Shown here: positions 1-11,978 of the stretch, one piece after another | How positions within the stretch are numbered: the first letter of the stretch is position 1 | How the letters are laid out: each line of letters begins with the position of its first letter | Origin: Nephromyces sp. MM_2019 | Lineage: Eukaryota; Apicomplexa; Aconoidasida; Nephromycida | Direction: 5' to 3' | Assembly (NCBI GenBank): GCA_015657535.1 | Contig: JADHZB010001682.1 | Location: forward strand, 39,471 to 103,470 | Length of the DNA stretch: 64,000 bases | Translations under genes and position numbers: made by a program | Notes under the pieces: model-generated | What the model saw: only the letters and a program-made list of their open reading frames with translations | What the model was told of the DNA's origin: nothing | Databases searched by the model: none

Positions 1-392
1 GCTGTCGGTGTGTGCGAAACCTATTGTTGATGTGTGCGAAACCTGTCATAACTAATGTTACCGAAACCGGTAGCTGATGCGTGCGAAACCTGTCGTTGCT
101 AATGTGATCAAGACTACTCACCCCTGTTGTTGGTGTGTGCGAAACCTATTGTTGGTGTGGTGTGTGCGAAACCTATTGTTGGCGTGGTGTGTGCGAAACC
201 TATTGTTGNNNNNNNNNNNNNNNNNNNNNNNNNNNNNNNNNNNNNNNNNNNNNNNNNNTGTGTGCGAAACCTATTGTTGGTGTGGTGTGTGCGAAACCTA
301 TTGTTGGTGTGGTGTGTGCGAAACCTATTGTTGGTGTGGTGTGTGCGAAACCTGTTGTTGCTAATGTGACCAAAACTACTCACCGCTGTTGA
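1..392. repeat. 27-bp minisatellite array, interrupted by an N gap
   Basis: Tandem 27-bp units with the core GTGTGCGAAACCTATTGTTG run across the left edge of the window. Because 27 is a multiple of 3, all three forward frames stay open, giving nine-residue periodic translations that are repeat artefacts and not genes. Positions 209-258 are 50 Ns, so the true copy number is unknown. The array is bracketed by two diverged copies of a longer block containing GTTGCTAATGTGA (near 103 and 357). This suggests expansion inside an older duplication. Confidence 0.9.
209..258. other. Assembly gap (50 N) inside the minisatellite
   Basis: Exactly 50 Ns lie within the 27-bp array. The round number suggests a placeholder gap, not a measured length. 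Confidence 0.95.
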
Positions 393-1560
393 TCGTGTCG
401 GCAATTTTGTAGGTTCGGAAGTATGCCTATCCGTGTGTGTGCCATACTCTGAGGTGGCAATCGTGCAGGAGGCCTGCTACTCCGAGACCTCTCTCATCCT
501 TAGTTCTCCGAGTAGCCCCTCTTTTAAAAGTCATGTACCAATATAATCCCCGCTTTCATTCCACGTCAAGGAGGTGCTATACTGAGCTTGTCTAAGCCGG
601 TAACCTTTTTTGCATAAAATAAATATCTTTGCTTTTTGCTAGAAAAGATGACGAGGAGAAATTCTGAAAAGTAGCCAGACTTGTTTTCCTTGAGACTTTT
701 CCATCTTCACTTTTCATAGTTCGCGGATATGTGGAGCCTCCTGTGAGGCCGGTGATTCATCATAACACCGCACATAATATGCATCGCCTGTAGCTTAAAC
801 GGTCTATTTAAAGGAGGCTTAAGATTTGATTGCTCTAATCCCTGCAAAAGGTGAAAAAACTGCTGTTTTTCTAGCTTGGACGCAGTTGTATAGCAAGTTG
901 TGAATCTGGTGATTTTTTTGATGAACTCCTTGTCGTCACTTCTCGTCGTATTTCTCTCTTCTGCGCCCTCTTTTTGATGAACTCCTCGTCATATTTCGCT
1001 CTTCTACAACTTATGCTTATGCGATTCACCCATTTTTCGTTAGTGTAGAAGTTCGAAATGTGACAATCACTTTCTGGCTTTTCCTATCCTTTAATATGAA
1101 AATTTTCTAGGTGTTTCTCACCGTGTTCGGGGTGTTTTTGATCAATACTTGGTTTATTATAACGAGGAGTATGCATGCTCCCTTGTTACCCGTTTTAAAT
1201 AGGAATTGATTAACGTGTATTTGCTCTTTCTTTTCTACCTTTGGGTATTGAAGATGGAGTTGCACATGCTAAAATACTAGAAATTCTTTTTTCTCCCTAA
1301 AATTGCCATGCTTCTTGTGCTTCTTTATCTGCTCATTAAGGGAAAAGAGGCTGAGTATGTGCTTGTTGCATTACCTGATGCACGTTTATTCTTAAACATT
1401 TGGATTCCTTCCTCATTTCTTGGTTTTAATTCTGTAGTACATAACCTTTGTGTTCTTTTCTTTTTTTGATTGGAAAATGTCTGTTCGTTGCCCAGCGTCT
1501 AAAATTCACGTTTTTCTTTATACTTTGAAATCATATCCGCTTTTATATACTTTGTGCCAT
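393..1560. other. Non-coding stretch upstream of the first gene
   Basis: I see no supported coding exon. The + strand is T-rich. An acceptor-like CCAG stands just before 1565 and the reading frame is open from there to the ATG at 1586. An upstream exon or 5' UTR intron in this interval is therefore possible, but I could not identify one. Confidence 0.5.
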
Positions 1561-1585
1561 TCCAGAATCTGCGTTAGATATAACT

Positions 1586-4500
1586 ATGCAAGATCCATTC
1601 AGCGGAAAGAGGGCTTTTTCCAACCCTCTTGAAGAGGAATATAGCCTTATGAGGCTATTTAGGCTGAGACCCATAAATGCCACACGCCAACTCCTTACCA
1701 GAGGTACCTTATCAACTGTCATCGGAGCTATTTTGGGAATCATTTCCTCACTCATCGTCAACAGCTCTTTAGTGGAAATATCTGTATCGTCGTTTTTCTC
1801 TTTGGTAGGTACTCAACTTATTGTAGTGTTTCCTCAGTTTTTTGTGGAATAGAAATTTTTTGATGTCCTATGGCTTCTAGAACTCTGTATGATCTTGTGT
1901 ATTTGTGATCTTGTGTGTGCGTAATATTATGTGTATGTGATCTTGTGTGTTTGTGATCTTGTGCAAGTAGCTTTTTTATCATTTTTAGGGAAAACTTCTC
2001 ACTTCAAAAAGTCCAGTTTCTGTGGGTGACATTCCCTTAGCTCATCTTATCTAGCTAGTGTTAATCAGTGAATTGTGATCGATTCACGCCCTCAATTCTT
2101 TGCTAGACTTTACTATGAAATTGCTTTATCTTTATTTACGATACTTCTTTCAGTATCTTGGCTTCCTCTTTATTTTTGTCGGTTTTGCTATACTTTGGCG
2201 ACTGAACTCAGCCTCTGCAGAGCAAAATGAAGGAAGGAAGCGACAGCTCATAATATTCGCAATAATGGTAATTTCTGCCTACTCTTATTGTGCTTATTTC
2301 TAATTAAATTGGTGGTTAGGGAAGCTTTTTTGCTCCTAGTATTAAGGTAGTGCGAATTTCCTGATTCGTTCAAAGAATTACTTACTCTAGCGAGTTTTGA
2401 CTTTTCTTAAATTTACTAACCTAATTTAGCTACTGCCTCCGATATATGTCCTTTGGCATGCTTTCACTATATGTGAATATGAGTGGAGTCTTTTTGTATG
2501 TGTACATGAATGGAGTGTGTGTGCGTGACATACATGAGTAAAGTGTACTAGCGCTCCTTTTTTCCCTAACTGGCGCCTTCGTCTGCGCGAAGATAGATTG
2601 GCAGTGCCCAAAAAGTTTTTTCTGCCCTAGATAAGAAGCTAGGTAGATAAGATGCTAGGTAGATGAGATGCTAACTAGTTAAGAAGCCAGCTAAATGAGA
2701 AGCAGACTCACAAATCTCTTTGTTGCAGTGATTTCAATGCTGATTTTTATCTGCACCTTTTGCTGTGGGTGGGTTCGAATCCCACAAATGCTTACTTTAA
2801 ACCGTATATGCTGTTGTTATTTGCACTACCGACTCACTTTACTCTCGCTGATTAGGTATTTATGCAGGATTTTTTCTTGCCCTTCGTTTAATGTTATTTA
2901 TTTAAACCAAAATAAACTGTCAAAGTATAAAATATATAAGCATAGAGTGTCAAGGAAACAAGAAGTTTTTTATGCGAGCTTTTTTTCCTGCTATGGTTTT
3001 GCTCTGTATAGCAACAGCTTTTTTTCTAAAAATGTGAATTCTTCACTTCAGATAATAGTATCTGGGATCCTGACTTTCCTGTTGGAACAGCACTGGTTTA
3101 TGAACCTAAACAGATTTGTTAAGATTCCGCTTTATACTTTATTGGGAACTAGTGTAACGTTTGCTTTAATGTTCAGTATGGTTGATTTGATTAATTATAG
3201 TGTTGGATTTTTTCAGTTCAGCGTAGTGAGGCCTCTCATTGAATCAAAGGCTCAGGTAAGAGTATATGCGCTTCATGAAGTAAGGGGTATAGAGCTAGTA
3301 CTCACTGTTAGGACGTGGGGTTTTTTGAGTATTTTTTGAGGCTGATATTCGGTGAAACTTTTTTTTTTCGAATTAATAAGCATTGGTTGGCAGTAACTAC
3401 AGTGTGTATTTTTTTACTGGGCTTTCTGCGGGCTTTTTAGTTTTTGCGTGTTTTTTCAAGTGCTTGTAGCCTGAAAGTGAATTTTTATAATGAAAAAAGG
3501 GTTGTGTGCCTGGCTGCAAATTTTTCCAGCTTTTTTTAACTTACTGCCTGTTTTTTGTTTGTTTATTTTTTCACTGGGTGACACTTTGAAGTGATTAGAT
3601 TGGCTGCTTCTACTCTTCTGCACTAGTTGATCTAATTTACTATATTTTCGTTGGATTTTAGAATAGCTTTTCTCGCTTTTATGCTTTACAAGATAATTTA
3701 AATGCTATATTTCTCTCTTTTTATTCGTATTGTTCGAGTGGTTCGCACGTTATTTTCGTTGTGCATCTTCTTGTAGGACTCGTCTTCTCTTTGCCTTAGT
3801 ATGCACTGGAAATGATTATTTTCTTTTTTGCACCGTCTTTTTTATTATGTTCGGCGTATGAGCATTAAAACACATTAGTTTTAATTTTATGCACACGCAT
3901 AAACACACACACACACGGACACACGGATTTTATACACACGGACACAAACACCCATGCATTCAACATGAATGAATTTTAGGTCTACTCTATACTGCTCATC
4001 ACTTTGTCAATGGGCGCGATCTTTGGCTTCATCTTCGGACTGATGGATGTTGAAGATGAAGTATCGTACAAGATGAAGTTGGCGTTATTAAGGGAGGAAC
4101 ACTATTGTTATCCTATTGGAGCCATATTAGGTGGAGTGGTACGAAACGATATAAATGACTCATTAGTATTGACTGTTTCATTTAAGTAGATTAAAATTTC
4201 CATAAAAAAAAAGTCTTTTTTTTTATTTAGGATTTACTATGTATACTGGACCGTATTGTGACCCTTGAAGTCTATTTATGTGATATTTTACTCTGTTTTA
4301 TCGAGTGATTTTTAAGAGTTTACTCGTCCATTTAATATGTTATTTCATGAAGACAGTGGGCGTTTTTATGAAATGAGAGTTATGCCAGTAAAATGATTGA
4401 TATTTTTCACTGTGTCCCAGCTAAGGCGTGAAACTGACGCGACTTGATGCATTCCGTACAAAGAAATAATGATGCTTTTCTGTCGAGCAGAATTTGAGTA

Positions 4501-4696
4501 TAGGCTTATTTCTTTGGCTTGTGTGGCATTTGTGCTGGCTTTCTTATACCTTATTTTACCAGTCAATTTTCCCTTTTTTTAGCTCATTTAACTTAAGTGA
4601 CTACAATTTTTGCAGGCTGGATTTGCAAACGAGTACATTAGACTTTCAGAGGAGCAGCTCAAACGATCCAGAGCTGAGTATGATGAACTCATTTAG
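1586..4696 (+). CDS. Multi-pass membrane protein with FGLMDVEDE motif (5 exons, about 258 aa)
   Basis: Family not recognised. Exons 1586-1804, 2154-2267, 3052-3255, 3980-4138 and 4616-4696 all join in phase 0 with GT-AG borders (donors GTAGGT, GTAATT, GTAAGA, GTACGA). I see about six hydrophobic segments: GAILGIISSLIV in exon 1, YLGFLFIFVGFAI in exon 2, IIVSGILTFLL and YTLLGTSVTFALMF in exon 3, YSILLITLSMGAIFGFIFG in exon 4, and a Gly-rich segment across exons 4/5 (PIGAILGGV then AGFANEYI). Between the last two helices lies a charged loop with DVEDE and LLREEHYCYPIG, which looks strongly constrained. The C-terminus is charged and ends RAEYDELI. The start at 1586 is the first in-frame ATG after a possible acceptor at 1564, so an additional upstream exon is possible. 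The last donor could also be GTGGTA at 4136. Confidence 0.72.
1885..1970. repeat. Short TGTGATCTTGTG repeats in intron 1
   Basis: Four imperfect copies of TGATCTTGTG separated by GT-rich spacers lie in the first intron of the preceding membrane-protein gene. It is a simple GT-rich intronic repeat. Confidence 0.6.
3893..3960. repeat. CA-rich microsatellite in intron 3
   Basis: ACACAC and CGGACACA runs sit just before the acceptor at 3979. No function is apparent. Confidence 0.7.
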
Positions 4697-5945
4697 AGGA
4701 ATCCAGCACTTTAGAGGTGCTTATATGCCGATCTTATGTCAACTGAGTATGTTTTAAATTTCGAGTGCTCTGACTGTTTTTCCCCAGAAAAGATAGAGAT
4801 CGAGCTATGGATTACTTTAGTATAAGTCGGACTACCCCATATGTTTGCTTTTAATGACTATAACTATTGCTAAAAAAGCCAAAATTTCGACTTCAAAGGG
4901 GCCTTATAGAAGAAACCAACATTTCTTGATTACTTTTACGCTTATTCTAAGGCAAAATAAGAAAGAAATAAAAAAATACGACTTTATTTCCCTGTGTCAA
5001 CTGCAACGTAGATCTGCAGACTTTCTGCTTATAAAGGTTGTTTTTCTCCTTGGAAGCATATACCGACTTTATGCCGAAACTTACACTCAGTGACAGTTCT
5101 TCGTTTCTTCGAAAATGCAATTTCGTGCAACTGGCTTGTGAGATAATGGTTTTTTTTCAGTCCCCGTACCAGTAAACCTAACAAGCAACCTTTTAGGAAG
5201 CCTTATAATTTGGAAGCCAGTTTTTGCGCTGAGAGTAGCATGATGGCGATAGCAATAGGGCTGGAAGCATAGTGTGAAGAATAGCTTATGACTAGGTGGC
5301 AAAGCCAAAGTGTTTTCATGGTAGTATGCTCTTGTGGGTGACTAATACCTGGAAAACCAACTTCCGTATGAGGGTTAATTTTCCTGCTGAGGATTCTTTG
5401 TTTTAATGTTGTTTTATTATGATTTTGGATAATAATACCTTTATAAAAAAGCGCTTAACAGTTAGCTGCATATAAACTAAAAAGATTTAAATTGCTAGGC
5501 AATCTCTCGAATGGATGCCGTGCTATGCTCTTGGTATGGTGATTTCAAAGGGGGAACAAATGCAGGAAGTAACTTAAAATATTTTGGATGAACTATCGAT
5601 TGCATTAGTCGTAATTTCTATCACCGATGATAACCTGAAGCCCAAACGTTACTGGCACAGTGGTGCCTCGCAGGGTTTGGGATAAAACACGCGCATAGTC
5701 TACTTTTTGGAAAGTTCTTAGCACTACAGTTTCTTCTTAGGTTTTAGGGCTGCATATAATTTTTGGATTGATATACATGGCTTACTACTAAGCTCCGCAA
5801 AACCAAATAAAAAATTTTTTTGCTTATGCACGCCACTGCGCATATGAATTTACTAATTCGTATTTATCATGCGATTCATAAAAGAGTTTGCCTACGATTC
5901 CTCTGGGAAGTTCGAATGTAAACTGAGGCGAGGACATTAAAATAT
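4697..5945. other. Intergenic stretch, no gene seen
   Basis: Only short unspliced open frames without family resemblance or paired splice sites are present. It presumably holds the 3' ends of the + strand gene on the left and of a possible - strand gene on the right. Confidence 0.5.
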
Positions 5946-5999
5946 TCAATTTGTACCAGTGCAATCTCGTGAAGTGAATACAAAACTGACAACTTTGGG

Positions 6000-8900
6000 G
6001 AATACTTTATGGTGTTTCATCGTGGATGCGCCGTGCCGGTCGAATAAGCTTATTTTAGTGTGCGGACTGCCATGAGAATTGCTCTGCAGAAAGTTTTTGC
6101 GGGGACCAGAGGCACAAGGAATTCGAGCTGCAACAATTGCTAATTTAAGATTAACAAAATTAAAAAATATCCCCATTCGATACCACCCACTCTCTCATCT
6201 CTGCAGTTCCCATGAAAAAAGCGCTTACTTGTTCACGCTTATGCTGGAAAGGTATGTGAAAGCAGTTTTTTTTATCGGCTGGTCACCAAGTTGTATTAAA
6301 ATCGAGTTGGGTGTTTAAATGTCTTTCGCTTAAGGCTGCAAAATTGGCTGGGGTGCTTCTGCGCCTAAATTCGCCCTAGGTGAAGTATTTAAGTAGCGCT
6401 TCGAATGTCGCACCCGTTCAAGCAAGGAGGCATAATCAAGATATTTGGTAACTAAGTAGCGCCGAGAGAAAAATAACCTCCTGGACTCAATGTTACTCAA
6501 CAGGGTAAAAAAGTGCATTTAGATGTGCCACAGGCAGACTTATAAATGCCCTCACGCGAAAAATTGCAGTTAGCTCCAAAATCAAAACTGCGATGATTTT
6601 TTGTATAGCAGGCATAGCAATCAACAGGGGGGAAATGTGAAAAATCAATGGGAGTCGCTCTATAGGGATGATTATAACGTGGAAACTCGGAAGTAGCACG
6701 CTTTCCTGTGGAAATCATCTCAGCGTCTTCGAATTAGCATTTAGCGAACGATTTCAACGGAAGGTTGCCATTCAACATATATTAAGTTAATCACAGGCTG
6801 AGGTACTAATCAGGATGTAAATACATGGACCTATTTCATACCTATTAGTGGCTCAAAGGGGGATACATGAGCAACGTTACAAGGCACTACCGTATTACAG
6901 CAGAAAAGAGACTTTTCCATTGGCAAATATGAATTTTATGAGCTCGTGAATAGGCAAATTCACGCGAGATTAGGATTTTCGCTACTCTTTTCGCGTAGCA
7001 TCAGATAAATCGCTAGAAGAAAAAGTGACACCGCATTAACGTAAGTTATGGGTTCCAGATCAATTACACTGCTTGGCAGATTATTATGGTGGCAAGCTAC
7101 TCGGGTAATTGCCGCTCGTAGGAGTACCGAAGTAATGTTTGGCAAATGCGTGTCTCCGCATACATCGAATTGCCCCAACGTGATTAGTCGCTTAAAAAGC
7201 GTGACTAAAACTAAAGAAAAAAACGCATAAGCTTATCTACGTCTTTGATACGCGGGGTAACGCAAAGTAGCCATCCTTTAACGTTGGCTACTAGTTACTG
7301 CAGGAAAAAAAAAGAGCGACCAATTTTAATGGCTCCAATGATGCAGAAGGTACTACTCAAAGCATCATCAATCCCCACTTCATATAATTACAGAGTGGGA
7401 GCCTCGCAGTGCATGCAAAATTTGCCCGCAGGCGCATCTCATAGGGGATCCAAGCAAAGAATGATATTACAAGCCGCACGCTCATGTATCCAACGAGTTC
7501 TAACTACGTCAGTAACTACAGAATATATATAAGTATTTCCAAACAATAGCGCAAAGTAATGTATGAAAACTCGATCGCCCGTCTTTGGAGAAAATAACAG
7601 TCTTATCACGTTCTCCCCTGGAATCAGCCAGATAAGTTGCAACTTTAAGGCATATTCTGTGCAATAGCATATGTAAGGTCGAAGATGACAAAAGTTGAAA
7701 AGCCACTGCTTCTACGGGACGCATAACTAATGCATCACGAACCTGCAAGGCAATTTAACGGTAATTCTATATCACAAAAAAAAAATAGAGCGTAGCACAA
7801 GAGGCAAAGAGGAACTTTTTAAAATTAGCTATTAGAAAACAAGAGATTAAATGGTAGCTACCATTCGTAGGTAGCTGATAGAAGTATATTATGGAGCCAC
7901 TAAAGCCCATTCAGCGGTCCAACTGCCACCTAGTATAAAACCAGGGTGTACGAGCTTGTAGATATAGATTGTCAGATTTACATAAATATTTTGATACAAT
8001 TAGTTGAAAAATAGACACTGACGGAACTAAGAAATATTAAATAAAATCCGCCACTAATTTTCTTCCAAAGCAATTCACTGGAAAGACAAATATAAATATT
8101 CAGAATCTAGTCGTGCTGTGTATTCTCAGAGGCTTTCAATTCCTTGAATGGCTTGCAAGAAGTAAACAGCAAAGCAAATAAAAGCAAAGTAAGGAGCAGC
8201 CAAACAAAACAAAAAAATGTAGCGAAAAAGATCAGTCAAGTTGAATCTTTGGTATCCAAAATGCAATCGTCTATACTACTGCATATACTAACTACACTAA
8301 GTGCACCTGCAAAAAGCATTACTAGCTGCCTCTTTGAATACCCTGTTCCATAACTTCGTCGAAAAAATTTGCACTCAGCGTAGAGCATTGTAGGAAGTGT
8401 CCTACAGACTTAAAATCACATTTTAAAGATGGACCTGAACACTAAAAATCGGTATATTTTAATACAAAATACTAGATTCCCCATTTAGCGAACGGAACTT
8501 GACTTGATAAGAAAATGCTCATGAGCAATACCCTCAGAGGACTTTCTGACACAAAAGTAAGACTTGTACACTTCAAGGACATAAATATATTTCTCCAATG
8601 CAATAAACTTATTCTCAAGAAATTGGTGTAGCGTATGCTCGAAAAAAAACATAAATAATTGTAAGCAAATATAGCATGCAAAAGATTAAACATATATATA
8701 CTGCTTGCATAAAGTTGATAGCCCTTTTATGAAGTCTACACAGCTTCAAAGGTGAATTCTAAATCAGCAGTTAACGGTGAACTAGCTGACTGCAGCAAAA
8801 AATTGATCTTACAGGATATCTACGATCGTGCATATTTAGGAAAACTAGAAGAATTCAAAAACATTAGATGATCGAACATCCTGCAGCTCTACGAGCATAA

Positions 8901-9750
8901 TATTTGCAGCAGCGCTCCGACGAAGGGAAGCAACATGAGTATCCAATCTAATAAAATTACCAATACTGTATCACCGAGAGGTCAAACTTCTCAACTAAAG
9001 ACAGATAATCCTGGTGCTGCAATCATATATAAAGGAGAGTTGCCCCCCGTCCTGGTTAGTCGCAAGAACACTTTCCAAAAATTACTCAATTAATCCTTTT
9101 TCAATGATAGTGATCTACATAATAAGCATATGTAATAGCAACCCTCCCAGGAAAGCAGGAGCAAAAGTAAGGCTTCGCCTATTTCAAATACTATAGAGCA
9201 GAAAATAAGGCTCAAAACAAAAGACTGAGCAACGGAGTATCCCCGTCAAACAGAACGCAAAAAGCAAACTAACAATACAATACCAGAATGCTTGGATGAG
9301 ATAAAGCATCAGAATACTTATTTTTCCACTAAAGCTTTGGTAATTAAAGGTGGAATTAAGCAAGCTAAAAACCGCGATTCTCAATTGAGACCTAAGAACC
9401 AATAAAGATATGCTAACTCAGGCTTAAAGATACAGGAATGATTTCTCTTGCAAAATCATACTGAACGTTGGTTCCTAGCTTCCAAAAAAAAGGAATAGTT
9501 TTGATGTGTAAACAATAAAAGCGAACTGTGATATGTTTTTCTCCAGAAGTTGCTCATAAATAAGGGAGCTAAATTTTTAACGAGTTATATACGGAATGGT
9601 ACGTCCTTAAACAGGGTTTTACTAGCGTATAAGAAACAAGAAAAACACGCAAAACACAGAATACCTCTCTATAAGTCCTTAGGTCATAATTTTTGCTAGC
9701 ACAGACTCGCAGTTGCTTCAATCTAATTCTGCCCTGGTAGTTTTTTAGAA
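6000..9750 (-). other. Probable unresolved multi-exon membrane-protein gene, minus strand
   Basis: Several minus-strand segments look like exons bordered by plausible splice sites, but I could not join them in one frame. Candidates, from 5' to 3' on the minus strand: around 9648-9716 (IRLKQLRVCASKNYDLRTY, phase 0 to 0); around 9440-9482 (LGTNVQYDFAREIIP); 9190-9392 (hydrophobic, LLFAFCLTGILR); 8500-8560 (SPLRVLLMSIFLS); 7600-7742 (after acceptor CCTTGCAG, RDALVMRPVEAVAF); 6970-7190 (VSLFLLAIYLML); 6563-6706 (PLLIAMPAIQKIIAVLILEL, donor GTGAGG); 6400-6495 (RRYLVTKYLDYASLLER). The + strand here is A-rich, the mirror of the T-rich introns of + strand genes, which supports minus-strand transcription. 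A polytopic transporter is possible, but this is inference only. Confidence 0.3.
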
Positions 9751-9801
9751 TAACGATACTAACACATTGCAAATCTCACATGAGATAAAACAAAAGAAAT
9801 T

Positions 9802-11978
9802 CTAATCAGATTTTTTCGCAATCTTAGCTCTTCGCCATGCTCTTAGGGTACCTAAGCTAAACAGCACACCCCATTGGTAGTTAAGAATCATCCAAAGTAT
9901 ACTCATTATAAAGATGGTGTAAAGTCTGAGTGGTGCCACATCGGTCATAACTGCTTTTCCATATATCAAATCTCCTGCAAATAGGTTTAGAATAAAAAAC
10001 GGAACGTAGATTAATCTGAAAACAATGAAAGTACCCATAAAAAAAGCGTTTACAAGCTTGAAAATGAGATTTGAAGTCTCCTTCATATCCAGAAACATCC
10101 ATCTCAAGTGCAGAAATGGAGTGGAAACTTCAGTACTCAGTATAAGCGCCATTAGACCTAAAAATAAAAGTTACTCATTACGCTTAGAACTAATATGAAT
10201 GTAGGGGCTGGAAGGGATCCAAATTTCAGAGCACAATTTGACAGCAGTTTTAAACTTCCACGAGGAATAAACTGGCATATACAAGAAAAAATACATAATT
10301 TGAGACTAGTTCACAAGCGCAACACAGATTCAAGACGAAAGTAGAAACATAGAGGAAAAAGTTGAGAAATCCATATCATGCATAAGCAAGATATACAGCC
10401 CTCCAAAAAATTCGCAACAGACCGCCGTGAGTGAGAGAAAACTTCACATAGCTAGTCCAGCTTAACTTTCTGGTTTTAAAAAATTAAAGGAAGCAATCAT
10501 CTCACAGCAAACTAAGTCTCGATACAACGCAAAGTAGTTGTAACAATAGTTTTTCCGGCTTCAAGTTTTTTTAAAATTCATTATTTCAAAAAAAAAATTC
10601 AGGCGACCGCAAGCAAATGGGGCACAAAAAAAACTGGAGGAAGGAACATGCATCTTATAACTAGACACTGGTGTGGAATCAATATTTTGGATTGATGCTT
10701 TTTGAAAAGAAACATTGCAAAAAGAACAGTTAGTTTAAGCAGCAAGAACTATTCTATATATAGGTCCAGAACTAATGTTTCTGTATATAATTTGTTCTAT
10801 AAAAATAAACAAGGCTTAAATTACTATTCAAGCACATGGATAATTACATTTGGAAGCTTCGGGGAAAAAATTACATTGCTTGTAAGCAATAAGTACTACT
10901 TAGTTGCTAATTCACCGAAAGAAAAATCAAAAAAGCGGATTCCACCTGTAAGACGCCCTTTGGAGCTGCAAAGTTGAATCGCTAAAGCTGCGAGCGACAT
11001 AATACCATGTATTAGGAAGCTGAGACCGTATAGCTTATAATAGAAAAAGCAAATGCAGGAATCCCATAGGAAGTAACCCATCGAAAGGACTCCTGTTAAC
11101 ACACAGAGCAGGCATCCAGAAAAACATAATCCAAATATTAAGTTACAAAACATCAAGAGAATAAATTACGTAACAAATGAGCTTCTATCACAAGAAGATT
11201 AAAGTGTCGCTACAAAAAATACTAAAGTAAGTTTAGGTTATGCTCTAAACAATTAAAGACAGACCAGCTAGTGCTCATTTCACAGCTCAGCAAAAATTTA
11301 CTCCTTAGCAACTGTCCAGTCAAACAGCACTGCAAGAACACTAAGCGTAGAGTATCGCCCAAAAAAAGGTATCCCTTATTGCTATTCAGCACCTGATGTT
11401 ACCGGTCTCAGAGTAAAGAAAGTTGTCAGATAATACTAACCGACCAACACGTAATCCATCAACTTCCCGGCAATGGGATCTTCTGACGAACTATTCTGCA
11501 CTGTGCACTCTCAATTACGCAGGTATACGCAATGAATAGCATTATAATTTTCACTTTGTAATCATTGCCAAATTCGACGCGCAAAGGAGCTGTCAGTGTA
11601 ACATGGGGGCAGACTCTAATTTGGAAGAAACAGAGCAAGTGTTATCACTGGCAACACAAATAAAGTCACATGCTCACCAACAACGTCCCCAAGAGTAATC
11701 CAAGCTTCGTAGTTATCCGAATAGTGCACGTACCGCCAAGACTCCAATAAAGACGGTAAGCAAACAACGAGAGCATGTAAAAACGCTATACTGCGGTCCC
11801 CACATTGTCGTCTAAACTGCTCGTCATTCTGAAACTTCGCTTTTAGCTGCTCCCTCATAAATTTGGAGGGTGCTAAGTAGAGGAGAGTTCTATTCAGACC
11901 TGCCCGAAATGAAAGCTCTATTACCACAGCCACAGTCAATGCTAGCAACGGAACGTGAATCCGCTCAATACTCATCAT
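9802..11978 (-). CDS. TLC-domain (TRAM/LAG1/CLN8) membrane protein, 267 aa
   Basis: Three exons join cleanly on the minus strand: 11978-11678, 11092-10946 and 10157-9802. Donors are GTGAGC and GTGGAA, and acceptors TTAACAG and ATTTTTAG. Phases are 1 and 1, and the total is 804 nt including the stop. The layout matches the TLC family: an N-terminal helix after MMSIERIHVP; an RSIAFLHALVV segment; then GYFLWDS, KLYGLSFLIHGIMSLAALA, STPFLHLRW, and a last helix pair with RLYTIFIMSILWM. The C-terminus is short and basic (RRAKIAKKSD). The central motif has one His (LIHG) and lacks the paired HH and Asp residues of ceramide synthases. A TLCD/TMEM56-like role in membrane lipid handling, probably in the ER or Golgi, is therefore more likely than ceramide synthesis. 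Substrate unknown. Confidence 0.8.

Noticed and set aside
2755..2790. tRNA-like T-arm GTGGGTTCGAATCCCAC
   Set aside because: It matches a B box, but there is no A box, D-arm or complementary acceptor stem upstream, and it lies in an intron.
2695..3051. Long open frame preceding the 3052 exon as coding
   Set aside because: The 3052 exon joins the previous exon in phase 0 through a good acceptor. The upstream part has intron-like composition.
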